Shown: positions 26,832 to 36,886 of the stretch, in pieces
Layout of the letters: every line of letters starts with the position of its first letter
How positions within the stretch are numbered: the stretch's first letter is position 1
Source of the DNA: Natronolimnobius baerhuensis
GTDB taxonomy: Archaea; Halobacteriota; Halobacteria; Halobacteriales; Natrialbaceae
Assembly (NCBI RefSeq): GCF_002177135.1
Contig: NZ_MWPH01000004.1
Location: forward strand, 124,001-188,000
Length of the DNA: 64,000 bases
Reading direction: 5' to 3'
Notes under the pieces: generated by a model
Databases searched by the model: none
Seen by the model: only the letters and a program-made list of their open reading frames with translations
What the model was told of the DNA's origin: nothing
Made by a program: the position numbers and the translations under genes

Positions 26832-28478
26832 ATGAAGGGTGCTAGAAACCACCAACTCGACCGCCGAACCTTATTAAAGCTTACCGGTGCAACTGGACTC
26901 ACCGCTGGGATGGGAGCCATCGCAGGCTGCATAGGGGACGACGATGGGAACGGCAACGGGAATGGAAACGGGAACGGAAACGGCAACGGCGTCGACAGGG
27001 ACGACGACGAACTGACGATTACGCTGTCGCAGTTCCCCGACACAATCGACCCGCTCGATCACATTACTGGGGACTACTTCGACGTCTATGACCACATCTA
27101 CGAACCGCTCTTTGACTTCGAACCCGGCGAAGGGATCTTCCCACGTATCGTCGAAGACTGGGAAATTCTCGAGGGCGAAGGCGCAACCGAACTCTCGATT
27201 CGTAACGACGTCGTCTTCCACAACGGCGACGACCTGACCGCCGAAGACATCGCTTGGACGATTGACCGCACTGTCGACCCCGATATCGGCGTCGTCAGTG
27301 ATATCGGCGCGTTCGGTCTCGGCTCAATCGAGGGCGCAGAACCGCTCGACGACACAACACTCGAGGTTCACTACGGCGCTGCGCCGGGGCTTGCAGAGTT
27401 CGAGTTCGGCAACTACGCCCGCGCGATGAACATGCAGTGGGCAATCGACAATCACGACGCCGAAAACGAGGCCGTCTCCGGGGCCGACGCCGAGGACTTC
27501 AACGGCACCGGCCCGTACGAGGTCGTTGATTTCACTTCGGGCGAAGAAATCGTCCTCGAGGCGTTCGATGACTACTGGGGCGACGAACCGCCGTTCGAGA
27601 CGGTCACGTTCAACGCCGACGGCGAGGCAAGCGGCCGAGTGAACGCTCTCGAGACGGGCGAGACGGATCTAACGATGAACATCCAGCCGACGGATGCCGG
27701 GACGATTCAGAGCGCAGACGACGTCGAAATTCGGCAGGTGACGAGCTTCCGGAACATCTTCTGTCCGATGAAGAACACGGTCGAACCGTTCGACAGCCAG
27801 GAGTTCCGCCAGGCGATGAACTACGCCGTCGACAACGAGGGAATCGTCGATACGATTCTCAGTGGTTTCGGCGAAGCGCGCGGCCAGCCAGTTGCACCAG
27901 GTATCAACGGCTTCAACGACGAGATCGAGCCCTACGAACAGGACATCGGCATGGCCGAGAGCCTGGTCGAAGACAGCGGTTACGGTGACGTCGAAATCGA
28001 ACTAACTGTGCCACAGGGCCGATACCTCAACGACGCCGAGGTCGGCGAAACGGTCGCAGATCAGATCGACCAACTCGACAACGTCAACTGCAGTGCAAAC
28101 GTCGTCGATTTCGGTGTCGTCTCCGATGCGAACTCCGCCGGTGTCGACCCCGACACAATCGAGATTCCGTTCTATCTGATCGGGTGGGGGACCATCACTG
28201 GTGACACCGACTACGGCGTGCAGGGCTTCTTTACGATTCCGGACAACGAAGCCCGAACGTTCGACGACGAGGAACTCAGCGACGCCATCCTCGACAGCCA
28301 ACAGATCGAAGATCCGGATGAGCGACGTGAGCAACTCGAGGAGGTCAATGCACTGGCCCACGAGAAAGCGCCATTCCTCTTCTTGCATACCCAGGAGAGT
28401 ATCTACGGCGTGCGAGATGACATTCAGTGGGAGCCACGCGAAGACGAGACAATCTACATCTGGGATATGGAGACGTAA
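26832..28478 (+). CDS. Family-5 solute-binding lipoprotein (second Dpp/Opp system)
   Basis: Receptor of the second importer, 548 residues. It has a twin-arginine-type signal (DRRTLLKLTGATG), a lipobox (IAGC at about residue 33), then a run of alternating Gly-Asn (about residues 39-53) as a flexible tether, and the SBP_bac_5 fold (opening TITLSQFPDTIDPLDH). It is anchored outside the membrane. It heads an operon with two permeases and two ATPases in the order A-B-C-D-F. A peptide or nickel substrate is possible; nothing in the sequence decides. Confidence 0.92.
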   Translation: MKGARNHQLDRRTLLKLTGATGLTAGMGAIAGCIGDDDGNGNGNGNGNGNGNGVDRDDDELTITLSQFPDTIDPLDHITGDYFDVYDHIYEPLFDFEPGEGIFPRIVEDWEILEGEGATELSIRNDVVFHNGDDLTAEDIAWTIDRTVDPDIGVVSDIGAFGLGSIEGAEPLDDTTLEVHYGAAPGLAEFEFGNYARAMNMQWAIDNHDAENEAVSGADAEDFNGTGPYEVVDFTSGEEIVLEAFDDYWGDEPPFETVTFNADGEASGRVNALETGETDLTMNIQPTDAGTIQSADDVEIRQVTSFRNIFCPMKNTVEPFDSQEFRQAMNYAVDNEGIVDTILSGFGEARGQPVAPGINGFNDEIEPYEQDIGMAESLVEDSGYGDVEIELTVPQGRYLNDAEVGETVADQIDQLDNVNCSANVVDFGVVSDANSAGVDPDTIEIPFYLIGWGTITGDTDYGVQGFFTIPDNEARTFDDEELSDAILDSQQIEDPDERREQLEEVNALAHEKAPFLFLHTQESIYGVRDDIQWEPREDETIYIWDMET

Positions 28479-28553
28479 GTCGGTCAAAGCGAAAGCGTCA
28501 GTATCGTCCGTTTGATTTTCACGGGATAGACGACCGATGGGTGTTAGATTCAC

Positions 28554-29543
28554 ATGACAATGGGGAAATTCCTCGTTCGGCGGATACTACAGGGTGTATT
28601 CGTCATTTGGGGAGTAATTACGATTATGTTCGGGCTCCGGGCGGTGTCGCCCGGCGATCCGGCAACCCTGATGCTCGGGGAGGGTGCAACACGGGAACTC
28701 ATCGAGCACGTTCGCGAACAGGAAGGATTGAACGAGCCGATATACGTCCAGTATTTCGACTACCTGCAGGGAATTCTCGTTGGCGATTTCGGGTACTCCT
28801 GGATTTCGCACAGAGAAGTCGAAGTGATGGTCATCGAGCGGATTCCGGCAACGATTGAACTGGCTGTTGCGGCGACGATAGTCGCTATCGTCATTTCGAT
28901 TCCGCTGGGCGTTATTTCAGCGACGCGTCGGAACGAGCCTGCAGATTACGGTGCGACAATGTTCTCGTTGCTTGGCATCTCGACACCGAACTTCTGGCTC
29001 GGACTCATGCTGATCTTGTTGCTTGGCGTCTGGGCAGGGCTGTTTCCGACGGGACGGCGGCCAGTCGGCTTCGGGCCGGCGGTGATGACGCTGTTCCAGA
29101 CCGGCTCACCGGGTGATCTGTTTACCTGGGTGCACTACATCACGTTGCCTGCGATCACGCTCGGAACGTACTTTACGGCGCTTATCACACGCCTGACACG
29201 GAGTGGCATGGTTGATGAACTCGGGAAACCGTACGTCACCGCGAGCAAAGCGAAAGGCCTGCCAGGCGTGCTCGTTCGATATAAACACGTCCTCAGAAAC
29301 ACGATGATCCCCATTATTACCGTCCTCGGTCTCCAGATGGGGACACTGATCGGTGGTGCCGTGATCACCGAAACGGTGTTTAACTGGCCCGGTCTTGGAT
29401 TGCGCCTGATCGACGCGCTCGGCACGCGTGACTGGCCGCTCATGCAGGGAATTATCGTGTTCATCGCCATTGGATTCGTGACGATCAACATCGTCGTCGA
29501 CGGACTGTATGCCTATCTCAACCCACAGGTGAGAGACGAATGA
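28554..29543 (+). CDS. Dpp/Opp-type ABC transporter permease (DppB-like)
   Basis: The 329-residue product starts MTMGKFLVRRILQG and has the DppB order: a first membrane span, a large external loop with LNEPIYVQYFDYLQGILVGDFG, and five further spans. The coupling loop contains KPYVTASKAKGLPGVLV. It begins 75 bp after the receptor gene. Its TGA overlaps the next ATG in ATGA, so the two permeases are translationally coupled. Confidence 0.93.
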   Translation: MTMGKFLVRRILQGVFVIWGVITIMFGLRAVSPGDPATLMLGEGATRELIEHVREQEGLNEPIYVQYFDYLQGILVGDFGYSWISHREVEVMVIERIPATIELAVAATIVAIVISIPLGVISATRRNEPADYGATMFSLLGISTPNFWLGLMLILLLGVWAGLFPTGRRPVGFGPAVMTLFQTGSPGDLFTWVHYITLPAITLGTYFTALITRLTRSGMVDELGKPYVTASKAKGLPGVLVRYKHVLRNTMIPIITVLGLQMGTLIGGAVITETVFNWPGLGLRLIDALGTRDWPLMQGIIVFIAIGFVTINIVVDGLYAYLNPQVRDE

Positions 29544-30535
29544 TTTCGGACCGGCTCAAATCGAATCTGACACGGACGTTCTCGGAGAGTCTCCTCCCCA
29601 AGATCGGACTGTTCTTACTGGTTGTCATCCTCATTATGTCGCTTTTCGCTCCCGTACTCGCGACACACGACCCAACCCGTACGGGCTACTTCGACGAACA
29701 GGGCGCAGAGTATCCGCCACTTGGTCAGGAGTACACCACAGATGTCGCTGTTGACGGTGAATTCGGCGAAATTACCGTCACCTCGAGCACTGACCATATC
29801 CTCGGGACGAACAACGTCGGGCAAGACGTCTTCTCGAGATTCCTCTATGGCGCTCGCGTCTCGTTGCTTGTTGGCCTGATTGGCACTGGGCTGGCGTTGG
29901 CCGTCGGCGTTCCAGTCGGTTTGATCGCCGGCTACTACGGCGGCCGCGTCGATGACGGTCTGATGCGTGTTGCGGACACGATGCTTGCGTTCCCGGCGCT
30001 CGTGCTCGCGTTGGCGCTCATCGGCGTCTTCGATACGACGCCGGTACAGATACCGGACCCCATCGTCATGGCTGGCTTTGCGGAGGGGATGCCCGCCTCG
30101 ACTCCGGTCCCGGGCAACGTCATCATCGTCGTTGCGCTTGTCACCTGGGTGTGGTTCGCGCGGGTCGCCCGCGGCGAAGCACTGTCGATTCGCAACGAAG
30201 AGTACGTCAAAGCCGCCCGCAGCTTCGGCACGAGCCATCGGACCATCTTGTTGCGCCACGTCCTCCCGAACAGTCTCACGCCGATCATCGTCCTCGCATC
30301 GATCCAGGTCGCGACCATCATCCTGCTCGAGGCGTCGCTTGCGTATCTCGGCTTCTCGGGGACGACACTGTCGTGGGGCTACGAGATCGAGCGCGGACAG
30401 GACGTACTCCGGCAGCGACCCTGGGTGTCGATGGTGCCAGGGATTGGTATCGTACTGGCTGTAATCAGCGTCAACCTGCTGGGAGACTGGCTCCGTGACG
30501 CACTGGATCCGAACATCGAGGGTGAAGGACGATGA
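29540..30535 (+). CDS. Dpp/Opp-type ABC transporter permease (DppC-like)
   Basis: The 331-residue product has an N-terminal span, a long external loop of about 60 residues (NNVGQDVFSRFLYGARVS follows it), and five further spans. The coupling motif is NEEYVKAARSFGTSHRTI. It overlaps both neighbours by 4 bp (ATGA), so the subunits are made in step. Confidence 0.93.
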   Translation: MISDRLKSNLTRTFSESLLPKIGLFLLVVILIMSLFAPVLATHDPTRTGYFDEQGAEYPPLGQEYTTDVAVDGEFGEITVTSSTDHILGTNNVGQDVFSRFLYGARVSLLVGLIGTGLALAVGVPVGLIAGYYGGRVDDGLMRVADTMLAFPALVLALALIGVFDTTPVQIPDPIVMAGFAEGMPASTPVPGNVIIVVALVTWVWFARVARGEALSIRNEEYVKAARSFGTSHRTILLRHVLPNSLTPIIVLASIQVATIILLEASLAYLGFSGTTLSWGYEIERGQDVLRQRPWVSMVPGIGIVLAVISVNLLGDWLRDALDPNIEGEGR

Positions 30536-31866
30536 CAGAGACAATACTACGAGTACGCGACCTTTCGACGCGCTATTTCACGGGAGATGGACAGATCAAC
30601 GCGGTCTCGGATTTCGACCTCGAGATCGACCGCGGCGAGGTCTTCGGAATCGTCGGCGAGAGTGGCAGCGGGAAGAGTGTCACGGCGCGCTCGGTGATGG
30701 ACCTGATCGAGCCGCCAGGCGAGATCACCGCTGGGTCAGTCGAGTACCGCAACGCCGATTTCGCTGAGGCGGTCGCAGACGACCACCCTGAGGCAGTCGA
30801 CGGCGAGTTCGTCGACCTGCGTCGCATCCCCGACGAGGCCAGACGCTCGCTGCGGGGGACCTCCTTCAGTATGATCTTTCAGGACCCCGAAAGCAGTTTC
30901 AACTCGACGTTGACGGTCGGCGAGCAACTCGCCGAAGCCGTCGAAGTCCAACGCCGTGCCAGCGCGCGGCCGCGCTCGACACGCGCACGCACCGACGACT
31001 ACTCGCTCACCAACTACCTGCTCTCAACGGTGTTGCCGTCTCAGCGCTACGTCTCCAAAGAGAGTCGCGAACGCGCAATCGAGTTGCTCGAGTTGGTCGG
31101 CATTCCCGACCCCGTTGAACGGGCCGAGGAGTACCCACACGAGTACTCCGGCGGAATGCTCCAGCGGGCGATGATTGCACAGGCGCTCGCGGGCGAACCG
31201 GACATCCTGATCGCCGACGAACCGACGACCGCACTCGACGTGACGATTCAGGCGCAGGTACTCGACTTACTCGATGACCTGCAAGAAGAAACCGGCATGA
31301 CCATCCTGTTGATCACGCACAACCTCGGCGTCATCGCCCGGATGTGTGACCGCGTCGGCGTGATGTACGCCGGTGAAATCGTCGAACGCGGCACGCTCTC
31401 GGATATCTTCGACGACCAGGTCCATCCCTACACCGAGGGACTGCTCGGCTCGATACCCGACCTCGAGGGTGGCGCGGCGCGATCCGCTGCGGACAGTCAA
31501 GCGGCGGAGCCGCGAGACGATGCAGGCGGCCGTCTCCAGCCGATTCCGGGGAACGTCCCGAGCCTGATCGACGCGGAGATGGAGCCACGGTGTCAGTTCG
31601 CTGATCGCTGCCCGAAGGCCATGGAGGAGTGTCTCGAGCACCCACCGGAGTACGATGCAGACGGCAGCGAGAGCCATACTGCTCGCTGTGTGCTCGCGGC
31701 GACCGACTACAGCGAGGCACGCGCACTGCCTGAAGACTACTTTGGCGAGACTGAGCGACCAGCCGGAGAGAAACACAACGAACCGGATGCGACAGATCCC
31801 GACGCAGACTCACTCGAGGACCGGTCACAGCAGGCAGTCGACAACCCTGGCGGTGAGCAACGATGA
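30532..31866 (+). CDS. Dpp/Opp-type ABC transporter ATP-binding protein (DppD-like), with insert
   Basis: The 444-residue product is about 110 residues longer than a usual DppD. It has Walker [11 protein letters not shown]-loop [11 protein letters not shown], signature YSGGMLQR, Walker [13 protein letters not shown] and H-loop LITHN. An extra polar segment (about residues 141-180, around [14 protein letters not shown]) follows the Q-loop. The C-terminal end has the cysteine-rich oligo_HPY region ([14 protein letters not shown]) and a long acidic tail. It pairs with the next ATPase and overlaps it by 4 bp. Confidence 0.92.
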   Translation: MTETILRVRDLSTRYFTGDGQINAVSDFDLEIDRGEVFGIVGESGSGKSVTARSVMDLIEPPGEITAGSVEYRNADFAEAVADDHPEAVDGEFVDLRRIPDEARRSLRGTSFSMIFQDPESSFNSTLTVGEQLAEAVEVQRRASARPRSTRARTDDYSLTNYLLSTVLPSQRYVSKESRERAIELLELVGIPDPVERAEEYPHEYSGGMLQRAMIAQALAGEPDILIADEPTTALDVTIQAQVLDLLDDLQEETGMTILLITHNLGVIARMCDRVGVMYAGEIVERGTLSDIFDDQVHPYTEGLLGSIPDLEGGAARSAADSQAAEPRDDAGGRLQPIPGNVPSLIDAEMEPRCQFADRCPKAMEECLEHPPEYDADGSESHTARCVLAATDYSEARALPEDYFGETERPAGEKHNEPDATDPDADSLEDRSQQAVDNPGGEQR

Positions 31867-33269
31867 GTACGGACACACCCGACGCTGACGGACGCAGTAC
31901 CGAGTCACAGACCGCCACTGGCGACCACGACGACCCGCTCTTGCGCGTCGACAACCTCGAGAAGTACTTCTGGGCGAACGATTCGCTACTCGACCGACTC
32001 CTGGGCGATGACCCGGTTGCCGTCCGTGCGGTCGATGGCGTCAGTTTCGATATCTACGAAGGCGAGACGCTCGGGCTGGTCGGCGAATCCGGCTGCGGGA
32101 AGTCGACGACCGGTGAAACGCTCTTGCGACTGCAAGAGCCCACCGGCGGCCGCGTCGACTTCGACGGACAGAACGTGTACGACCTCTCCGGGTCGGAACT
32201 TACCGAGTTCCGAACGACTGCTCAGGTCGTCTTTCAGGACCCCTTCTCGAGTCTCGACCCGCGGATGACGATTGGCGACACCGTCCAACAACCACTCGAC
32301 GTACACAACGTGGGAACCGAGGACGAACGCCGCGAGCGCGTTCGTGACCTACTCGAGCGCGTCGGTCTCTCGGCCGACCAACTCGACCGCTATCCACACG
32401 AGTTCTCCGGCGGGCAGCGCCAGCGTATCGGCATTGCCAGGGCGCTCGCGCTCGAGCCGGAGTTTCTCGTCTTGGACGAGCCAACCTCGGCACTCGACGT
32501 TTCGGTGCAGGCACAGGTGCTAAACCTGCTCAATGACCTGCAAGATGAATTCGATCTCACCTACCTGCTGATCAGTCACGATCTCTCCGTGATTCGCCAC
32601 GTCTGTGATCGCGTTGCCGTGATGTATCTCGGCGAAATCGTCGAGATTGGCCCCGCCAAAGACATCTTCGAGTCTCCAAAACATCCCTACACGCAGGCCT
32701 TACTCGAGAGTGTCCCACGGGCATCGACTGATGAGCGAGAGCGTGATCGCCAGACGATTTCGGGTGACGTACCCTCGCCGCGAAACCCGCCGAGTGGCTG
32801 TCGGTTCCGAACCCGCTGTCCGCAGGTGATTCCACCCGCAGACGTCGAGATCGACCAGTCCGAGTTCCGCGCCATCATGGACCTGCGCGAACGGATCGAA
32901 ACCGAAGACATCTCCCTCGAGAGCGTCGGCGACGACCAGTTTACGTTCGAAGACGGCGCGCTTCCTGCGAGCGAGGTTTCGGGCTTCGTCGCTGCACTCG
33001 AGGAACGATTGCTCGACCAACCGCTTTCCGCGCCACACGACAAGCGTGTACGTGACGCACTCGAGGCGCTGGCAACGAAAGACTGGGATCGGGCAGCAGA
33101 ACGACTTCGCAGTGAGTACGAAACTGTGTGTGAAACCACTAATCCAGAACACCGTGTTCCAGAGACGAACGAGGGGCATGTAGTACCAAACCAACCTGTC
33201 GCATGCCACCTATACGGCGATACATCCCGGAATACCGACGACCGGTCCGAGTCACCGCCACAACAGTGA
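31863..33269 (+). CDS. Dpp/Opp-type ABC transporter ATP-binding protein (DppF-like), with large insert
   Basis: The 468-residue product has an N-terminal polar extension of about 25 residues, Walker [11 protein letters not shown]-loop [12 protein letters not shown], signature FSGGQRQR, Walker [13 protein letters not shown] and H-loop LISHD. The oligo_HPY domain starts CRFRTRCPQ (about residue 316) but is split by an insert of about 110 residues before the closing [11 protein letters not shown] (about 443). One cysteine inside the insert (ETVCE) may replace the usual third ligand. It ends the five-gene operon. Confidence 0.92.
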   Translation: MSTDTPDADGRSTESQTATGDHDDPLLRVDNLEKYFWANDSLLDRLLGDDPVAVRAVDGVSFDIYEGETLGLVGESGCGKSTTGETLLRLQEPTGGRVDFDGQNVYDLSGSELTEFRTTAQVVFQDPFSSLDPRMTIGDTVQQPLDVHNVGTEDERRERVRDLLERVGLSADQLDRYPHEFSGGQRQRIGIARALALEPEFLVLDEPTSALDVSVQAQVLNLLNDLQDEFDLTYLLISHDLSVIRHVCDRVAVMYLGEIVEIGPAKDIFESPKHPYTQALLESVPRASTDERERDRQTISGDVPSPRNPPSGCRFRTRCPQVIPPADVEIDQSEFRAIMDLRERIETEDISLESVGDDQFTFEDGALPASEVSGFVAALEERLLDQPLSAPHDKRVRDALEALATKDWDRAAERLRSEYETVCETTNPEHRVPETNEGHVVPNQPVACHLYGDTSRNTDDRSESPPQQ

Positions 33270-33417
33270 CTGGTTGAAGGTGGTAACGTGTGACAACCGT
33301 CTGGTTGCAGTCGGGCGATTCGGCCGCGAACGGGTATGAGCGAAACTGACTCTCCGGGTTTCCAATCCTATCTGTATTGGCAGCAGGTGTATTACCACAG
33401 GTGCCGTTGAGTCTTCT

Positions 33418-33780
33418 ATGACGACGAGCGCCACTCGAATGGAGGCAGCCTGCTCCCTGTTATCGGAATCGAAACGTCGATACCTGCTGTACCTCCTTGC
33501 TGAGACGCAGGAAGGCAACATCGAGAACCTCATTACGCAGATCACCGCCTGGGAGTACGACCAGCAGGCCACTGACATCAACAAAGAGACCAGACAGCGC
33601 GTCTACGTCTCACTCGTTCACAACCACCTGCCACGACTCGCTGACTACGACATCGTTGACTACGACCTTCGAAGCGGCGATATCGTCCTCGATGAGGGCT
33701 TCGACGACATCAAGCCCCTTCTCGAGCAGTTCAAACAGACCGAAGAAGTCCAGGAAATCCGCGCGCGACCAGCGCTATAA
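33418..33780 (+). CDS. Small haloarchaeal HTH protein (DUF7344-like)
   Basis: The 120-residue product contains LLSESKRRYLLYLLAE and then YVSLVHNHLPRLADYDIVDYD. This is the pattern of a widespread haloarchaeal winged-helix domain that I recognise as DUF7344-like. It is probably a DNA-binding regulator. It lies 148 bp after the transporter operon on the same strand and has its own upstream region (GTATTA near 33389), so it may regulate itself or the operon. Confidence 0.8.
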   Translation: MTTSATRMEAACSLLSESKRRYLLYLLAETQEGNIENLITQITAWEYDQQATDINKETRQRVYVSLVHNHLPRLADYDIVDYDLRSGDIVLDEGFDDIKPLLEQFKQTEEVQEIRARPAL

Positions 33781-33857
33781 CACGACGACTCGAGTCGGTC
33801 AGTGTACTCCATCAAGAATAGGTGGCTGATTCGTCTCCGATTCCCTTTTTGTAACTC

Positions 33858-34139
33858 TTACCGTCGATACTCGTGGCCAACGTACAGCGCAACCAGATTT
33901 ATCCCGAGCAGACACACGAATAACACCGTGTGAAACGTGGCTGAAAGCCCATAGAGCAACATCGGCGTATAACAGATCGGCAGGAAAATTGCCGACCAAA
34001 ATCCCGCTTTTCGAATCGACGCTGCAATTCCCGGGACCGTCCGCTCGAGGAGTCGCTTTTGTCCCCCTCGCGTGCCTGTTTCGACCGACTCCCGGACGGA
34101 GCCGGATCGACGATCACGGGTTGGCGACGAGTCTGACAT
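33858..34139 (-). CDS. Small two-span membrane protein
   Basis: From the ATG at 34137-34139 (MSDSSPTRD) the product has 93 residues: a polar, Arg-rich N-terminal half and two hydrophobic spans (about 46-64 and 68-86) ending with the basic GHEYRR. A longer frame to 34343 exists, but that extra part is Cys- and Arg-rich and unlikely. I do not recognise a family. It converges with the HTH gene. Confidence 0.65.
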   Translation of the reverse strand: MSDSSPTRDRRSGSVRESVETGTRGGQKRLLERTVPGIAASIRKAGFWSAIFLPICYTPMLLYGLSATFHTVLFVCLLGINLVALYVGHEYRR

Positions 34140-34458
34140 CGAACCACCTGTGCATGGCCATAGTAGCGTCTGTACCCACATATATCGATGCGACGCTTTT
34201 GACGATTGTGCTCGATTCAGACGAATCTGTACTGGTTCGTGCCGGAATCTCCTGTTGGTGCCCATCGCGTGCGAACACGCCACACGAAGACCGCTTCCTC
34301 GCAAATCGAACGGATAGCAAACAGTTTCACAGCCAGTAAGCACTGCTTACCACGGATAAGAGCAGTAACCGACGACCAAGAATGGCCTCCCCTCGTCGAT
34401 TCCGAACACCAGCGAAAACAGACTCGGATCGAGTCCACCGAAACTAGCGGCGGGGGTG

Positions 34459-36690
34459 TTACTGGAAGCCGATGCGACTGCCGCGTCGGCCCGTCGGATC
34501 CGGCCCGCTCGTCCCGCCCTGGAACTCCTCTTCGATGCGGTCGTAGTAGTCCATAATGTCGTCGGTGATCGTCGGTCGGACGTTCTCCATCGCCTGGCGG
34601 AAGTGACGCATCTCGACGATATCCGCCGTGTCGTCCTCACGAAGGGCTTCGATTGCCGCCTCACGCGTGATCGACTCGAGGTCGCTGCCGACGTAGCCGT
34701 CGGTGATCTCGGCGATTTCACGCAGCGTGACGTCTGCGGCCAGTGGCATATCCTCCGTGTGGATATCGAGGATCCGCTCGCGGCCGTCGATATCGGGTTC
34801 GCCGATCATGACGAGCCGGTCGAATCGACCCGAGCGCAGCAGTGCGGGGTCGATCATGTCCGGGCGGTTGGTCGCGCCGATGACCATCACATTGCCCATC
34901 TCCTCGAGGCCATCGAGTTCCGTCAGCAACTGGTTGACAACGCGTTCGGAGACGTTCGAACCGCTTTCGCCGCCGCCGCGGCCGGGTGCGAGTGCGTCGA
35001 GTTCGTCAAAGAAGATCACCGTTGGCGAGACCTGCCGCGCCTTGCGGAAGGTCTGTCGGATGGCTTTCTCCGATTCACCGACCCACTTGCTGAGCAGCTG
35101 TGGCCCGCGAACCGAGATGAAGTTCGCGTTGGTCTCGTTGGCGACCGCTTTCGCCATGAGCGTCTTCCCGGTGCCCGGTGGGCCGTAGAGCAAGACGCCC
35201 GCCGGTGGGTCAATGCCCAGCCGACTGAACCGCTCGGGACTGTTCAGCGGCCACTCGACGGACTCCTGGACCTGATCTTTGGCATCCTGAAGCCCGCCGA
35301 CGTCGTCCCACGAGATTTTGGGCAACTCGACGAGCACTTCCCGCATCGCGGAGGGTTCGACCTCGTTCAACGCGCCGCTGAAGTCCTCGCGCTTGACGAT
35401 CATCCGGTCGATCAGGCTCGGCGGGATGTCCTCCTCGTCGAGGTCGATCTCCGGTAAGTATCGTCGCAGCGCCTTCATCGCGGCTTCCTTGGTCAGGGAC
35501 TCGATGTCCGCACCGACGAAGCCGTGGGTCTCATCAGCGAGATGCGAGAGTGCAACGTCGTCGCTGAGTGGCATCCCGCGCGTGTGAATCTGCAGGATCT
35601 CCTCACGGCCAACCTCGTCCGGCACGCCGATTTCGATCTCACGGTCGAATCGGCCCGGGCGACGCAGTGCGGGATCGACGCTGTCGACACGGTTCGTCGC
35701 CGCGATGACGATGACCTGGCCTCTGGCCTCGAGGCCGTCCATCATCGTCAGCAACTGGGCGACGACGCGACGTTCGACTTCGCCGGTGACGTCCTCGCGT
35801 TTGGGCGCGATGGAGTCGAGTTCGTCGATGAAGATGATCGCCGGTGACTCCTCGCTCGCATCTTCGAAGATTTCCCTGAGCTGTTGTTCGGACTCGCCGT
35901 AGTACTTCGAGATGATCTCCGGCCCGGCGATAGAGAAGAAACTCGCCGAGGTTTCGTTCGCGACGGCCTTCGCGAGCAGCGTCTTCCCGGTGCCCGGCGG
36001 GCCGTGTAAGAGCACGCCCTGTGGCGGCTCGATCCCCAGTTTCTTGAAGATCTGGGGGTGTTTCATCGGCAACTCGACCATCTCGCGCACGCGCTGGATC
36101 TCGCTCTGTAAGCCGCCGATGTCCTCGTAGGTGATCCCGCCTCCGGTCTTCTCGAAGCCAGAGATCGGCTCCTCGCGGAGTTCGACGTCGGTGTCCTCGG
36201 TGATGAGGACGACGCCTTCGGGTTCGGTTTCAACGGCGATCAGCGGGATGGCCTGGCCCGGCGAGCGCATGAACGGATGGTTCGTCGAGCTCATGACGGG
36301 CACGATGTCGCGGCCAACGACCGGCCGCTTGAGAATCTGGCGTTTGACCATGCCAGCGGCATCAGAGCCGAACTGAACGGACGCCTCTTCGGGCGGTGCC
36401 AGTGTGAGCGAATCCGCTTTCGTCGCTTCGGCCTTGCGGATGGTCACTCGCTCTCCGATACCGACGTCTGCGTTCTGGCGGGTAAAGCCGTCAATGCGGA
36501 CGGTATCCGTGTTCCAGTCCTGCCGGTCAGCCCGCCAGACCTTCGCAGCAGTGGTGTCTGCACCTTCAATTTCGATGATGTCGCCCGGACTCAGCTTTAA
36601 ATGCAACAGCGTGTCCGGGTCGAGTCGGGCGATACCACGACCCGAGTCATTCGGGTATGCCTTCGCAACCTCCAGTTGAACTTCATTCAT
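34459..36690 (-). CDS. Cdc48/VCP-type AAA+ ATPase
   Basis: The 743-residue product has the full Cdc48 plan: an N domain (1 to about 185, with [21 protein letters not shown]), D1 with Walker A GPPGTGKT and Walker [16 protein letters not shown]2 with Walker A GPPGTGKT and Walker [16 protein letters not shown], arginine fingers after each, and a short C-terminal tail. Such archaeal hexamers unfold proteins and feed the proteasome. The length is normal. It is transcribed away from larC across 196 bp. Confidence 0.95.
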   Translation of the reverse strand: MNEVQLEVAKAYPNDSGRGIARLDPDTLLHLKLSPGDIIEIEGADTTAAKVWRADRQDWNTDTVRIDGFTRQNADVGIGERVTIRKAEATKADSLTLAPPEEASVQFGSDAAGMVKRQILKRPVVGRDIVPVMSSTNHPFMRSPGQAIPLIAVETEPEGVVLITEDTDVELREEPISGFEKTGGGITYEDIGGLQSEIQRVREMVELPMKHPQIFKKLGIEPPQGVLLHGPPGTGKTLLAKAVANETSASFFSIAGPEIISKYYGESEQQLREIFEDASEESPAIIFIDELDSIAPKREDVTGEVERRVVAQLLTMMDGLEARGQVIVIAATNRVDSVDPALRRPGRFDREIEIGVPDEVGREEILQIHTRGMPLSDDVALSHLADETHGFVGADIESLTKEAAMKALRRYLPEIDLDEEDIPPSLIDRMIVKREDFSGALNEVEPSAMREVLVELPKISWDDVGGLQDAKDQVQESVEWPLNSPERFSRLGIDPPAGVLLYGPPGTGKTLMAKAVANETNANFISVRGPQLLSKWVGESEKAIRQTFRKARQVSPTVIFFDELDALAPGRGGGESGSNVSERVVNQLLTELDGLEEMGNVMVIGATNRPDMIDPALLRSGRFDRLVMIGEPDIDGRERILDIHTEDMPLAADVTLREIAEITDGYVGSDLESITREAAIEALREDDTADIVEMRHFRQAMENVRPTITDDIMDYYDRIEEEFQGGTSGPDPTGRRGSRIGFQ

Positions 36691-36886
36691 GATTCGAGAT
36701 GGACGGCGATGTGTGTCACTCCGATTCGTAATCGGATAGGTTTTTTGCTAGCCTCTGTTGTGCTAGTTGCTACCACACGTAAGTTCACGTGGTAGATACA
36801 TAGATGTGACGGCGTTCGGTAAATTTGTGAGAACACTGTGTGCTCGCACAGATGGGTTTTTGGCTGTGCCCACCCGCCACGTAACT
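36691..36886. promoter_or_regulatory. Divergent promoter region of cdc48-like gene and larC
   Basis: It contains a perfect inverted repeat CCGATT-CGT-AATCGG (36721-36735), followed by a T run, and a second with arms CTACCAC (36770-36776) and GTGGTAG (36789-36795). Either may serve in regulation. No gene is present. Confidence 0.4.

Noticed and set aside
26940-26992. Simple GGNAAY-type repeat near the start of the second binding protein
   Set aside because: It is only the coding for the Gly-Asn tether after the lipobox cysteine.
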